In this document: in pieces, positions 6,376 to 13,883 of the stretch
How positions within the stretch are numbered: position 1 is the first letter of the stretch
Layout of the letters: each line of letters begins with the position of its first letter
DNA from: a virus
Length of the DNA: 20,129 nt
Strand: one strand, 5' to 3'
IMG/VR virus record: IMGVR_UViG_3300046371_000458
Location: 1-20,129 of that record
Made by a program: the position numbers and the translations under genes
Notes under the pieces: model-generated
Told to the model about the DNA's origin: nothing
Databases searched by the model: none
What the model saw: only the letters and a program-made list of their open reading frames with translations

Positions 6376-7922
6376 TGAAAGAATTAATACTAGGTCCTCC
6401 AGGTACAGGTAAAACAACTGAGCTTTTAAACATAGTTAAAAAACATTTAGATGAGGCTGTTGATCCTAAGGAAATAGGTTATTTTTCTTTTACAAAAAAG
6501 GCGGCTATTGAAGCTAAAAGCAGAGCTATTGAAAAATTTCCAATGTATGTTGAAGAAGATTTTCCTTATTTTAGGACTTTACATTCACTAGCATTTAATC
6601 AGCTACGATTAAAGAAAACACAAGTAATGCAAAAAGCTAATTATAAAGAGTTTGGAAAAGATTGCGGCATACCTTTAGACATAAAAATTGCTTACAATAG
6701 CGAAGAAGATGGAACATTTACTACCGACAATGAATACTTAAGATTGATAGATAAAGCGAGAGCCATGGACATACCTTTGCTAGATCTATACGACAGAAAT
6801 ACACATTATATAGACATAGAAAGGGATAAGCTTTATCTTATAGATAGAGAACTAAAAAGATATAAGCAAGAAACAGGGCTATTAGATTATGGAGATATGT
6901 TACAGAGGTTTGTTGAGTCGGATATGGCTCCAAGATTTACTGTCTTGTTCATCGATGAGGCCCAAGATTTATCTCCTCTCCAATGGAAGTTGGTGCGAAA
7001 CCTCTGGGGAAGATCTACTAATACTCACATCGCAGGCGATGATGATCAGGCTATATTCAGATGGGCAGGAGCCGATGTGGATCATTTCCTCAGGCTGGAC
7101 AGAGAAGTCGACAATATCCGTATTCTAAAAAAGTCTTATAGAGTACCTCCTGTAATTCATGAGGTTGCGCTAAGCGTTATAGGTAGAGTAGAAAACAGGT
7201 ACGAAAAAGAATATCAACCTTGTTCTGAAAGAGAATATAAAAAAGGTGTAATGACTAAGATAACCGGAAGCAGTGAACGTTATTCTAGTATTGAACAAAT
7301 AGATATGTCAAAAGGGAACTGGTTAGTGTTGGCTAGTACTAATTATCTTTTAGAAGATGCGGAAGAGCTTTGTAAAGAAAGGGGTTGGTACTATTCTAAA
7401 AAAGGCAATAACTCTTTACCTTTAAAACTATTGAAAGCAATTCAAGACTGGGAAAAGTTTAGACTAGGTGGAACTACTTTAAACTCTAAGGATATAAAAG
7501 ATATCTATAGCTACCTAGGAGAGAATGTCGCTAGGGGGTATAAGACTGGAACAACTTTGAAAGAAGATTCATACTATAATCATGAAACGTGCACCGCGGA
7601 TCACGGATTGTTGACGGATAAAGTTTGGTATGATGCTTTTAAAAAATTAGATCCGTTCACAGAAATTTATATAAGAAACATGTTAGCAAACAATGAAAAG
7701 ATTACCAAGGCGCCACGAATAAGTATGTCAACCATACATGGTGCAAAGGGAGGTGAGTGTGATAATGTTTTATTGTTTACAGACATATCAAAAGTAGCAA
7801 AAGAACAACACGACACAAACCCCGACGAACTACATAGACTTTTTTATAATGGCATTACTAGAACAAGAGAAAATCTACATATTTTAGAACCAAAAAATTA
7901 TGAAAGAGGATATGAAATATGA
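6375..7922 (+). CDS. UvrD/Rep-like superfamily 1 DNA helicase
   Basis: This 515-residue SF1A helicase shows all the main motifs: GPPGTGKTTE (Walker A, Lys13), SFTKKAAIEAKSRA (motif Ia), RTLHSLAF (motif Ib), LFIDEAQDLSPLQW (Walker B, Asp194-Glu195), AGDDDQAIFRWAGAD (motif III), LKKSYRVPP (motif IV), STIHGAKGGECDNVLLF (motif V) and YNGITRTRENLHIL (motif VI). Such enzymes unwind DNA 3'-5' in replication and repair. It is shorter than UvrD (about 720 residues) and has reduced accessory subdomains. It lies between primase and nuclease, is coupled to both by 1-4 nt overlaps, and is probably the main replicative unwinding enzyme, since no DnaB-type helicase is visible. Confidence 0.93.
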   Translation: MKELILGPPGTGKTTELLNIVKKHLDEAVDPKEIGYFSFTKKAAIEAKSRAIEKFPMYVEEDFPYFRTLHSLAFNQLRLKKTQVMQKANYKEFGKDCGIPLDIKIAYNSEEDGTFTTDNEYLRLIDKARAMDIPLLDLYDRNTHYIDIERDKLYLIDRELKRYKQETGLLDYGDMLQRFVESDMAPRFTVLFIDEAQDLSPLQWKLVRNLWGRSTNTHIAGDDDQAIFRWAGADVDHFLRLDREVDNIRILKKSYRVPPVIHEVALSVIGRVENRYEKEYQPCSEREYKKGVMTKITGSSERYSSIEQIDMSKGNWLVLASTNYLLEDAEELCKERGWYYSKKGNNSLPLKLLKAIQDWEKFRLGGTTLNSKDIKDIYSYLGENVARGYKTGTTLKEDSYYNHETCTADHGLLTDKVWYDAFKKLDPFTEIYIRNMLANNEKITKAPRISMSTIHGAKGGECDNVLLFTDISKVAKEQHDTNPDELHRLFYNGITRTRENLHILEPKNYERGYEI

Positions 7923-8200
7923 GATTTCATGAACATGTAAAAGGCGATAAAGCAGAATACATAGCTGCAATGTGGTTGTGGGATCAAGGATATTTGGTGT
8001 GTAGAAACATGTCTCAACAAGGAGCTGTTGATTTAGTTGCAATAAAAGAATATGAGGTTATACTCATCGACGTGAAATCAGAATGTAGAAGGAAGCGCGA
8101 CGGCTATAAAATAAATAGATCATTAACACCAATACAAAAAAATCTTGGTGTAAATATTTTAAATGTAAATGTAGACACAGGAGAATGTACGTATGTCTAA
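7919..8200 (+). CDS. Small PD-(D/E)XK nuclease, resolvase-like
   Basis: This 93-residue protein fits a minimal PD-(D/E)XK fold of the Hjc/UPF0102 type. A helix carries Glu13 (GDKAEYIAAMWLWDQGY), then comes GAVDLVAIK with Asp38, then VILIDVKSE with the Asp51-x-Lys53 pair. A basic stretch (CRRKRDGYKINR) follows and may contact DNA. Enzymes of this type cut branched DNA such as Holliday junctions, but some family members are inactive; substrate is not deducible here. The ATG overlaps the helicase stop (ATGA), indicating translational coupling inside the replication operon. Confidence 0.75.
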   Translation: MRFHEHVKGDKAEYIAAMWLWDQGYLVCRNMSQQGAVDLVAIKEYEVILIDVKSECRRKRDGYKINRSLTPIQKNLGVNILNVNVDTGECTYV

Positions 8201-8417
8201 GAAGTATGATCCGGTAAACTATCCAGAACACTATAATAAAGGTGGAGTACAATGTATTGATGCAATTAAATCAATGCAAGGAGACGGTTTTAAATATTAT
8301 CTACAAGGCAGTGCGGTCAAATATATATGGCGACACGAACACAAAGGCAAACCTATAGAGGACTTAGACAAAGCAATATGGTTCTTAAACAAACTTAAGG
8401 AACAATATAATGGCTAA
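8193..8417 (+). CDS. DUF3310-family protein
   Basis: This 74-residue protein has the DUF3310 pattern common in phages: DPVNYPEHY near the N-terminus, CIDAI (21-25), then GSAVKYIWRHEHKGKPIEDLDKAIWFLNKL. The function is unknown; some database entries call relatives nucleotide kinases, but no ATP-binding P-loop is present, so that name should not be used. It overlaps the nuclease upstream and the polymerase downstream by 8 bp each. AGGAG about 9 bp before its ATG is a good ribosome-binding site. Confidence 0.85.
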   Translation: MSKKYDPVNYPEHYNKGGVQCIDAIKSMQGDGFKYYLQGSAVKYIWRHEHKGKPIEDLDKAIWFLNKLKEQYNG

Positions 8418-10323
8418 AAGACCTTATGTACCTTTAAAACCTTTACAAACACCAATGAACTTTAGTCCAGAAACTGATTGGGTTGTACCTAATCTATTGG
8501 GTTTAGATTTATCATCTGCTAAAGAAATAGCTATCGACTTGGAGACACGTGATCCTAATTTAATAAAATTGGGTTCGGGTGCTATTTTTGGGGACGGAGA
8601 AGTTGTTGGTATTGCGGTTGCAGTAGATGGCTGGAAAGCTTATTTACCTTTTGCGCATGAAGGCGGCAAAGGCTGTTTAGGAAAAAAGACTGTGTTAAAA
8701 TGGTTTCAAACAGTTTTAGATTTACCTGCAGATAAAATATTTCATAATGCAATGTATGATGTGTCTTGGATACGTGCGATGGGTTTAAAAATTAATGGTC
8801 GTATTATAGATACTATGATTGCAGCGTCTTTAGTGGATGAGAATAGATTTCGTTATTCACTTGATGCAGTTGCAAAAGATTACGCAGGCATAAGAAAGAA
8901 TGAAGCTGTATTAAGAGAAGCAGCTAAAGAGTGGGGTGTTGATCCTAAGGCAGAAATGTGGCGACTACCTGCTCCATTTGTTGGAGAGTATGCAGAAAGA
9001 GATGCGGAGGCAACTTTAAAACTATGGCATGTGCTAAAAGTAAAACTGGATGAAGAACAATTATGGAATGTTTTTAATTTAGAAACAGATTTATTTCCAT
9101 GTTTGGTTGACATGAAATTTAAAGGGGTAAGGGTAGACTTAGAAAAAACAGAAGAGGTTAAAAAATTCTTATTGAAAGAAGAAAAAGAAACTAGGGCGAA
9201 GATGAAAAAACTGGCAGAGGTAGAAGTAGAAATATGGTCAGCTGCATCTATTGCAAAAGCTTTTGAAAAATTAGATATACCTTTTGATAGAACAGAAAAA
9301 GGAGCACCAAGTTTTACAAAAAACTTTTTAGCAACACACCCACACGATTTTCCTAAACTAGTGGTTACATGTAGGGAACTAGATAAAATGAACTCTACAT
9401 TTATTGAAACAATTTTAAAACGTGAACACAACGGTAGAATTCATGCAGATATAAATCAAATACGATCAGATCAAGGTGGTACAGTTACAGGTAGGTTTAG
9501 TTATTCTAATCCTAACTTACAACAGATACCCGCACGACATAAAATATTAGGACCAATGCTACGTAGTTTATTTATACCTGAAGAAAAACATACCTGGGGT
9601 TGTTTTGATTATTCACAACAAGAACCTAGGATATTAGTACACTATGCACATAAGATGAATATGGAAGGCGCTAGTACAATTGTTGAAGCATACAACAAAG
9701 GTGAGGCTGATTTCCATCAGATGATTGCGGACATGGCCGGCATTGATCGTAAGCAAGCAAAAACAATTAACCTTGGTATCATGTATGGTATGGGTAAAAA
9801 CAAATTAATGTCAGAATTAGGATTAATGAAAGAAGACGCAGAGAGCTTATTAAAAGAATATCATAGAAATGCACCATTTGTTAAAATGATATCTGAACGA
9901 GTGATGCGACAAGCAGAAGAAGTAGGAAAGATACGTACTCTAGAGGGAAGATCTTGTCATTTTAATTTATGGCAACCCGATGAATTTGGGGTATCCACAC
10001 CACTACCTCTGGAAGATGCAAAAAAAGAATATGGTCAGTTTCTAAAAAGAGCTTTTACTTATAAGGCTTTAAATAAATTGATACAAGGATCAGCAGCTGA
10101 CATGACTAAAAGAGCAATGTTAAATTTGTATAAAGAAGGAGTTGTGCCTCACATACAGGTGCATGATGAACTAGATATATCCGTTGAATCACCTGAACAT
10201 GCTAAAAAAATAATAGAGGTTATGGAAGCTTCCGCAGACTTATGTGTACCAAATAAAGTAGACTATGAAAAAGGACCAAACTGGGGAGAGATAGTGTCGG
10301 ATGCTAAAAAGGAAAAGAAATAA
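8410..10323 (+). CDS. polA: Family A DNA polymerase (PolA-type) with proofreading, Leu762 type
   Basis: This 637-residue replicative polymerase has an N-terminal 3'-5' exonuclease with intact catalytic residues: AIDLETRDP (Asp43, Glu45), FHNAMYDVSW (Asp117) and YAERDAE (Tyr194, Asp198). The polymerase domain shows motif A FDYSQQEPRI (Asp400), motif B RKQAKTINLGIMYG (Lys451, Leu455, Tyr459) and motif C QVHDELD (His585-Asp586-Glu587). No 5'-3' exonuclease domain is present, as usual in phages. The residue equivalent to E. coli Phe762 is Leu455. Metagenomic work on marine viruses ties Leu at this site to slower, more accurate enzymes and to a possibly temperate lifestyle. The gene follows DUF3310 with an 8-bp overlap; a 116-bp regulatory gap follows. 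Confidence 0.95.
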   Translation: MAKRPYVPLKPLQTPMNFSPETDWVVPNLLGLDLSSAKEIAIDLETRDPNLIKLGSGAIFGDGEVVGIAVAVDGWKAYLPFAHEGGKGCLGKKTVLKWFQTVLDLPADKIFHNAMYDVSWIRAMGLKINGRIIDTMIAASLVDENRFRYSLDAVAKDYAGIRKNEAVLREAAKEWGVDPKAEMWRLPAPFVGEYAERDAEATLKLWHVLKVKLDEEQLWNVFNLETDLFPCLVDMKFKGVRVDLEKTEEVKKFLLKEEKETRAKMKKLAEVEVEIWSAASIAKAFEKLDIPFDRTEKGAPSFTKNFLATHPHDFPKLVVTCRELDKMNSTFIETILKREHNGRIHADINQIRSDQGGTVTGRFSYSNPNLQQIPARHKILGPMLRSLFIPEEKHTWGCFDYSQQEPRILVHYAHKMNMEGASTIVEAYNKGEADFHQMIADMAGIDRKQAKTINLGIMYGMGKNKLMSELGLMKEDAESLLKEYHRNAPFVKMISERVMRQAEEVGKIRTLEGRSCHFNLWQPDEFGVSTPLPLEDAKKEYGQFLKRAFTYKALNKLIQGSAADMTKRAMLNLYKEGVVPHIQVHDELDISVESPEHAKKIIEVMEASADLCVPNKVDYEKGPNWGEIVSDAKKEKK

Positions 10324-10377
10324 CACCCGACACATGAAGGTGATGAAGATATCTATAAAATAAATTAAAATAAAATA

Positions 10378-10405
10378 TTGTCAAATCTTATATTTGATAT
10401 ATATT
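10378..10405 (+). promoter_or_regulatory. Promoter with overlapping dyad upstream of the RHH gene
   Basis: The 116-bp gap after the polymerase gene is very AT-rich. TTGTCA at 10378-10383 and TATATT at 10400-10405 are 16 bp apart and resemble a sigma70-type promoter. TCAAAT (10381-10386) and ATTTGA (10392-10397) form a perfect 6-bp dyad with 5-bp spacing that overlaps the -35 box and spacer. An excellent Shine-Dalgarno, AAGGAGA, follows at about 10426-10432. The nearby gene encodes a ribbon-helix-helix protein, so autoregulation through the dyad is a reasonable inference. Confidence 0.55.
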
Positions 10406-10439
10406 GTCCCATACAATAACAGAACAAGGAGAAAGAAGC

Positions 10440-10604
10440 ATGCCAGCAAACCCTAATTTTAAATCGGTTTCGGTATCTGTGGATACACATAAACGTTTGG
10501 AATCATTAGCAAAATCTCATTTTGAGGTTCCTGTTAGTATTCAAACATTAATTGATTTTTTACTTAAACAAAAAATAAAAAAGAAAAATGGTAGATCTCG
10601 TTAA
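10440..10604 (+). CDS. Ribbon-helix-helix (CopG/Arc-like) regulator
   Basis: I start this 54-residue protein at 10440 because AAGGAGAAAGAAGC immediately precedes that ATG; the upstream in-frame start at 10404 lies inside the promoter region. The layout fits an RHH DNA-binding domain: strand FKSVSVSVD (7-15), helix THKRLESLAKSHF (16-28), turn with VPVS, helix IQTLIDFLLKQKI (34-46), and a basic tail. RHH dimers bind palindromic operators and usually repress. It could repress its own promoter and the small downstream genes. Its 3' end overlaps the zinc-ribbon gene by 17 bp. Confidence 0.7.
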   Translation: MPANPNFKSVSVSVDTHKRLESLAKSHFEVPVSIQTLIDFLLKQKIKKKNGRSR

Positions 10605-10827
10605 AGCTATTTGTCCCCGCTGTGACGGAAACAGTTTTATTAGAGTACAAGACAAAGAAGTTGATTGTACTATGTGTGAAGAAGAATTTATGCATATGGG
10701 GATGAAAATAACAACCCACAACGGATATGTAATGCTACCAGTAAATCAAACAAGAACTAATGTTGAAGGCGGTATTGAATCTAAAACAAAATGGTCAGGA
10801 GAAACTTTACCAGAGGTAGGTAAATAA
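10588..10827 (+). CDS. Small zinc-ribbon protein
   Basis: This 79-residue protein has two CxxC knuckles, CPRC (9-12) and CTMC (27-30), separated by a short beta hairpin (NSFIRVQDKEVD). This is the shape of a zinc ribbon. The C-terminal half (ITTHNGYVMLPVNQTRTN) has no recognisable domain. Such proteins often bind nucleic acid or act as adaptors to RNA polymerase or other complexes; no specific function can be read. It overlaps the RHH gene and is probably co-transcribed with it. Confidence 0.75.
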   Translation: MVDLVKAICPRCDGNSFIRVQDKEVDCTMCEEEFMHMGMKITTHNGYVMLPVNQTRTNVEGGIESKTKWSGETLPEVGK

Positions 10828-10858
10828 TGGGACCACTAGACCCGGAGGATGAATACGG

Positions 10859-11026
10859 ATGGATAACGATGATGAGTTTATAATATTTTTAGTTAGGGTA
10901 TCTTCCCTACGAAAAGCTGCTGAAAGAGCAAAAGATCCCGAATGGAAAAGAATGTGGGAGCAAAAATTGGAGGAGTTAATAAATAATGAAGAAGAAACTA
11001 CTTACGGAACTAAAAGCGTACACTAA
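10859..11026 (+). CDS. Small acidic helical protein (55 aa)
   Basis: A short ORF starts at 10859 with GGAGG at 10844-10848, ten bases upstream. It encodes MDNDDEFIIFLVRVSSLRKA and continues as a charged helix (ERAKDPEWKRMWEQKLEELINNEEE). The strong ribosome-binding site and the otherwise empty 158-bp gap support it as a real gene. It overlaps the membrane-protein gene by 41 bp. An 18-codon ORF at 10827-10883 (MGPLDPEDEYGW) lies just before it and overlaps in another frame, and may only be a leader. No function can be assigned. Confidence 0.6.
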   Translation: MDNDDEFIIFLVRVSSLRKAAERAKDPEWKRMWEQKLEELINNEEETTYGTKSVH

Positions 11027-11204
11027 TTTTTTGTTGGCAGGCCTAACAATTTTTGTTTGTCTAATAGTTATTATTGTAAATTCTAGATATATTGTTAAAT
11101 TAGAAAGTACTATAGACACAATGTGGCACGAGATAAAGCAGGTGAAGGAGACTAATATAGGTTTATACCAATTTATCGAGGAACACGGAGATGACATTAA
11201 TTAA
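10986..11204 (+). CDS. Small single-span membrane protein
   Basis: This 72-residue protein has a basic N-terminus (MKKKLLTELK), one membrane helix at about residues 12-31 (YTNFLLAGLTIFVCLIVIIV), and a helical, possibly coiled-coil tail (KLESTIDTMWHEIKQVKE). By positive-inside topology the N-terminus would be cytoplasmic and the tail periplasmic. GGAGGAG at 10969-10975 gives a good ribosome-binding site. It could be a holin-like or membrane-modifying protein, but it is not next to the endolysin and no family is recognised. Confidence 0.72.
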   Translation: MKKKLLTELKAYTNFLLAGLTIFVCLIVIIVNSRYIVKLESTIDTMWHEIKQVKETNIGLYQFIEEHGDDIN

Positions 11205-11586
11205 TAAGGATAACAAGGTGAGAAGACAAATTCCTAATAGGATGCCTAGTGCAACTTTCACTCTACCAATTGATGGTAGACGAGTTGTTGGTATTGTAAA
11301 CTATGATGTCACTGACACAGGTATTATTCCAATGGCATTTTGGGTAAAACTAAAGCCAACAGATTCTTATCTAGACAGAGAGCTACGCGCAAGTGGTAAA
11401 CTAATATCTAGATGTCTACAAAATAACGAGTCACTAAAAGATTTGGTTGATACATTGTCACAAGATAATGTCATTGGTCAAATGGCTAATTATTTATATA
11501 AAAATATGGAAGATATTATTATGGGCAAGCAACCGGAGAAGAAACAACGAGAGCTATCGACTGATCCGTATGCTATGAAAGAATGA
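11191..11586 (+). CDS. Hypothetical protein with TSCPD-like segment
   Basis: This 131-residue protein starts with an ATG overlapping the previous gene by 14 bp. Residues 18-55 look like beta strands (SATFTLPIDGRRVVGIVNYD) followed by a helical part, ELRASGKLISRCLQNNESLKD (64-84) and LVDTLS. That helix pattern resembles the TSCPD domain at the C-terminus of B12-dependent ribonucleotide reductases (typically LEALGRLISLALR...). If real, this is an orphan TSCPD domain without the reductase core or the Cys pair. The resemblance is by eye and uncertain; otherwise it is a hypothetical protein. The C-terminus (KQPEKKQRELSTDPYAMKE) is disordered and charged. Confidence 0.7.
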   Translation: MTLINKDNKVRRQIPNRMPSATFTLPIDGRRVVGIVNYDVTDTGIIPMAFWVKLKPTDSYLDRELRASGKLISRCLQNNESLKDLVDTLSQDNVIGQMANYLYKNMEDIIMGKQPEKKQRELSTDPYAMKE

Positions 11587-11726
11587 ACAAATTTTTTACA
11601 GACGCTGATGTTGAATATATTAAAGAACACACTGAACGAGTGTTCAATCTTAAACAACAACGTGACGATAAAATAAAACAAATGGAAAGAGAAAACGAAA
11701 AGTGCTTACAGAAGAATTTGAAATAG
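11583..11726 (+). CDS. Small charged helical protein (47 aa)
   Basis: An ORF of 47 codons starts with ATGA overlapping the preceding stop and encodes MNKFFTDADVEYIKEHTERV followed by a basic-acidic helix. The stop/start overlap typical of this genome and the absence of another gene here support it. It overlaps the next gene by 25 bp. No family is recognised; it may be a coiled-coil accessory protein. Confidence 0.55.
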   Translation: MNKFFTDADVEYIKEHTERVFNLKQQRDDKIKQMERENEKCLQKNLK

Positions 11727-11929
11727 AGTGGGTACCAGAAACACCTGAAGAGGCAATGTCTTCAGTTGATCTACCAACGTGCACCGTGGATCGCCTTTGT
11801 AAAAAACTGTATGGCCATACTAACTGGGCAAGAATGGGTGCGGTTACTCCGGACGAACTTCTAAGAAACCCACACAGCTTTGATTTTGATGAAGGGATAG
11901 TTTATTTCAAGCAAGCAAGATTGGTATGA
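11702..11929 (+). CDS. Hypothetical acidic protein
   Basis: This 75-residue ORF appears to start at GTG (11702), reading MLTEEFEIEWVPETPEEAMS. An alternative ATG start lies at residue 19. The composition is normal for a folded small protein (CKKLYGHTNWARMGAVTPDELL), with two Cys residues but no CxxC pair. It precedes the 2OG oxygenase, which it overlaps by 4 bp (ATGA). No function can be assigned. It contains one copy of the polarised 11-mer at 11783-11793. Confidence 0.65.
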   Translation: MLTEEFEIEWVPETPEEAMSSVDLPTCTVDRLCKKLYGHTNWARMGAVTPDELLRNPHSFDFDEGIVYFKQARLV

Positions 11930-12606
11930 TAAAGGAAAATATATATTATTCTAAAAATGTTTTAGATGCTGCTCGTTTTAGAGATTTAAAAGATTTTTGT
12001 ACAAACCATTGTGAAGAAATACCAACATACAATTTTTGCAGAAGACAACAAGAGTCTTCTAATTTTATAGAAGAAATAATTAGACATTTAATAGGAAGAG
12101 ATCACCACGTAGAGTATTGGGTAAGGGACCAAATTGACTCAACCTTATTTCACGTAGATGCTAACGAGTTGCAGGCTAAAATAGACACAGCAAAATATGG
12201 TAAAGAAGACCCTGAAATGGTCGTTCAGTTTCCTTTAAATACTCACATACTATACGTAAACATAGATGAAAAAATGGAAGGCGGAGAGCTACTATTACTG
12301 CCGACCGAAGAATATATTATAGGTAGGCCTATACTAGATGAAAGATATAGAGTTAGAGAGGGGTCACAAATGTTGGTTGTTGAGCCTAGAGAGAACCATA
12401 TGGTACTTTTTGACAAACCTATATATCATGCTATAACTAAAGTAAGGAATAAAAGCGCTAAACGTCGTATTTCTCTTATGTTTTCGTCGTGGGGATATGT
12501 GCCTGATATATACAAAGACCATGAACATTGGGGTAATTACAGCATTGGTGACATAAATCCTACAAAATGGAAAATTCCACAAGCTGAGGAGCTAGAATTA
12601 AAATGA
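11926..12606 (+). CDS. 2-oxoglutarate/Fe(II)-dependent dioxygenase (prolyl hydroxylase-like)
   Basis: This 226-residue protein shows the double-stranded beta-helix iron site of 2OG oxygenases: FHVDANE with His76 and Asp78, the distal His168 in KPIYHAITKV, and a 2OG-binding Arg at 180 or 181 in AKRRISLMF. Strands typical of the fold lie between them (THILYVNIDEKMEGGELLLL). Related phage enzymes are often called prolyl 4-hydroxylases, but the substrate cannot be read; nucleic acid, virion protein or metabolite are all possible. The stop overlaps the ATG of the tail-type protein (ATGA), so the two are coupled, and modification of that protein is an inference worth testing. Confidence 0.85.
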   Translation: MIKENIYYSKNVLDAARFRDLKDFCTNHCEEIPTYNFCRRQQESSNFIEEIIRHLIGRDHHVEYWVRDQIDSTLFHVDANELQAKIDTAKYGKEDPEMVVQFPLNTHILYVNIDEKMEGGELLLLPTEEYIIGRPILDERYRVREGSQMLVVEPRENHMVLFDKPIYHAITKVRNKSAKRRISLMFSSWGYVPDIYKDHEHWGNYSIGDINPTKWKIPQAEELELK

Positions 12607-13277
12607 CATTACCATCAAGTGGACAATTAGATTTTAATAGTATTAGGGCAGAATTTTCTGGTCCTTCTTCTAATGTAACGATGAGTACATATAACAGAGG
12701 AGGAACTTATGTTTTTGCTGTTCCAGCAAATGCAAACATACCCACTAGTACTACAGCGCAAATTGAAGTTCCTGATTTTTATGGGGCTAAAAATAAAAGT
12801 GATTATGCTTCTTTTACAGGAGGCAGCCACGCTTATGGTGGCAAAGCAGCCTACACTAGTTATGGAGTAGGAGGCCCTAATCTACCTGCAGCTATAAGTG
12901 ACTCTTACAAAGTTGGTAGTAGTACCTATACTCTGACAGCTTGTTATAACGATGGTGCCAGTCGTAATAATTTTCACCTTAAACACTCCTCTGGCCCAGC
13001 ATCAGGTTATGCTGGAGACAGTAATTGGACATCTCGTAATTTTTATTTTTATGACACAAGTGGTAATGTAGATTTTCAATTCCGAACAGGAAGCAGTAAT
13101 GGGATATGTACGCCTCCACCAGATTTATGTTTCTGTGGACAATACGGAAACTTGAACTATTATTCAAATACTGATAATGGGTTTCTGTGTTCTACTGCAC
13201 AAGGTGCGACACCAGCAGATAAACAAACAGGCGACTTCGATGCTTTAAACCAAACTGTTGTTGTAAAGGCTTTTTAA
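12603..13277 (+). CDS. Tail/receptor-binding-type virion protein
   Basis: The N-terminus MTLPSSGQLDFNSIRAEFSG followed by STYNRGG and VPDFYGAKN (residues 1-65) is a pattern I recognise from marine phage virion or tail proteins, where it recurs at the start of otherwise variable proteins. The C-terminal 150 residues are Gly/Ser/Tyr/Asn-rich and beta-like with Cys residues (CTPPPDLCFCGQYGN), suggesting a variable carbohydrate-binding or fibre tip. No signal peptide is seen, as expected for a virion protein. Coupling to the 2OG oxygenase upstream suggests co-expression. The family assignment comes from the N-terminus only. Confidence 0.65.
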   Translation: MTLPSSGQLDFNSIRAEFSGPSSNVTMSTYNRGGTYVFAVPANANIPTSTTAQIEVPDFYGAKNKSDYASFTGGSHAYGGKAAYTSYGVGGPNLPAAISDSYKVGSSTYTLTACYNDGASRNNFHLKHSSGPASGYAGDSNWTSRNFYFYDTSGNVDFQFRTGSSNGICTPPPDLCFCGQYGNLNYYSNTDNGFLCSTAQGATPADKQTGDFDALNQTVVVKAF

Positions 13278-13508
13278 ATGTCTGATCTTGAAAACATATT
13301 TGAAATAACTTTTTTAAACAAAGAGTCAGAAACAACTCCTCCTGAAGAAATGACAATGCGTTACATTGCAACCAGCGCCGATGTTGCAAAAGGTTTATTT
13401 ATACAAAACTTTCATTCACGTGATTGGGAGTTCTTGTCTGCAAAATATCTTGGACAAAAAGACAAAAGTGCAGGTGATTGGGACTGTGCTGGGTGTGGGC
13501 AAAACTAA
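13278..13508 (+). CDS. Small hypothetical protein with C-terminal CxxC
   Basis: This 76-residue protein begins directly after the preceding stop. It has an acidic N-terminus and a globular middle (EMTMRYIATSADVAKGLFIQ), and ends DWDCAGCGQN, giving one CxxC pair. A single pair suggests either redox function or half of a metal site completed by a partner. It sits between virion-type genes, and an accessory virion or assembly role is possible. No family is recognised. Confidence 0.68.
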   Translation: MSDLENIFEITFLNKESETTPPEEMTMRYIATSADVAKGLFIQNFHSRDWEFLSAKYLGQKDKSAGDWDCAGCGQN

Positions 13509-13883
13509 ATGGATTTATCAGATTTCACCAGAACATCTTCATACATGCCCGACGAAGTAGTTTATTTCGACGAAGAAACTAATGAAAATAAAACTGCTAA
13601 AGAAATAAAACTAGTTTGGACACATAATACAGAATCGAGTTTATCTGTACACGATATGTGTATTAGAGAAGGCCACGAACAGTATGACGAGTTTGTGTTA
13701 AGGGAAGAAAATAGAATAGCAAAAAAATGGATGATTGAACTTGGTTATGACCCAGATTTATATATCACAAAAGAATGGATGATTGTAGAAAAAGGTAAAA
13801 TTAGTGAACCTGATGAAATAGAGGAGTGGTTAAAACCAAATCATCCGACGGCGATAAGCCCAATAACCTCGGAGGAAATATGA
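13509..13883 (+). CDS. Hypothetical acidic protein
   Basis: This 124-residue protein is acidic and aromatic-rich, with helical segments (HEQYDEFVLREENRIAKKWM, ITKEWMIVEKGKI). It has no membrane helix, signal peptide or metal motif. It follows the previous stop with no spacer and ends overlapping the next ATG (ATGA). I do not recognise a family. Confidence 0.72.
   Translation: MDLSDFTRTSSYMPDEVVYFDEETNENKTAKEIKLVWTHNTESSLSVHDMCIREGHEQYDEFVLREENRIAKKWMIELGYDPDLYITKEWMIVEKGKISEPDEIEEWLKPNHPTAISPITSEEI

Noticed and set aside
8193-8417. Annotation of the DUF3310 protein as a nucleotide kinase
   Set aside because: No P-loop or other kinase motif is present, so the common database name is not supported.
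8880-9431. Leftward ORF of 183 codons inside the polymerase gene
   Set aside because: Antisense to conserved PolA coding sequence; Ser/Phe-rich translation is typical of an antisense shadow of an AT-rich gene.
13366-13560. 64-codon ORF overlapping two hypothetical genes
   Set aside because: It overlaps two abutting genes in a different frame and has no ribosome-binding site.
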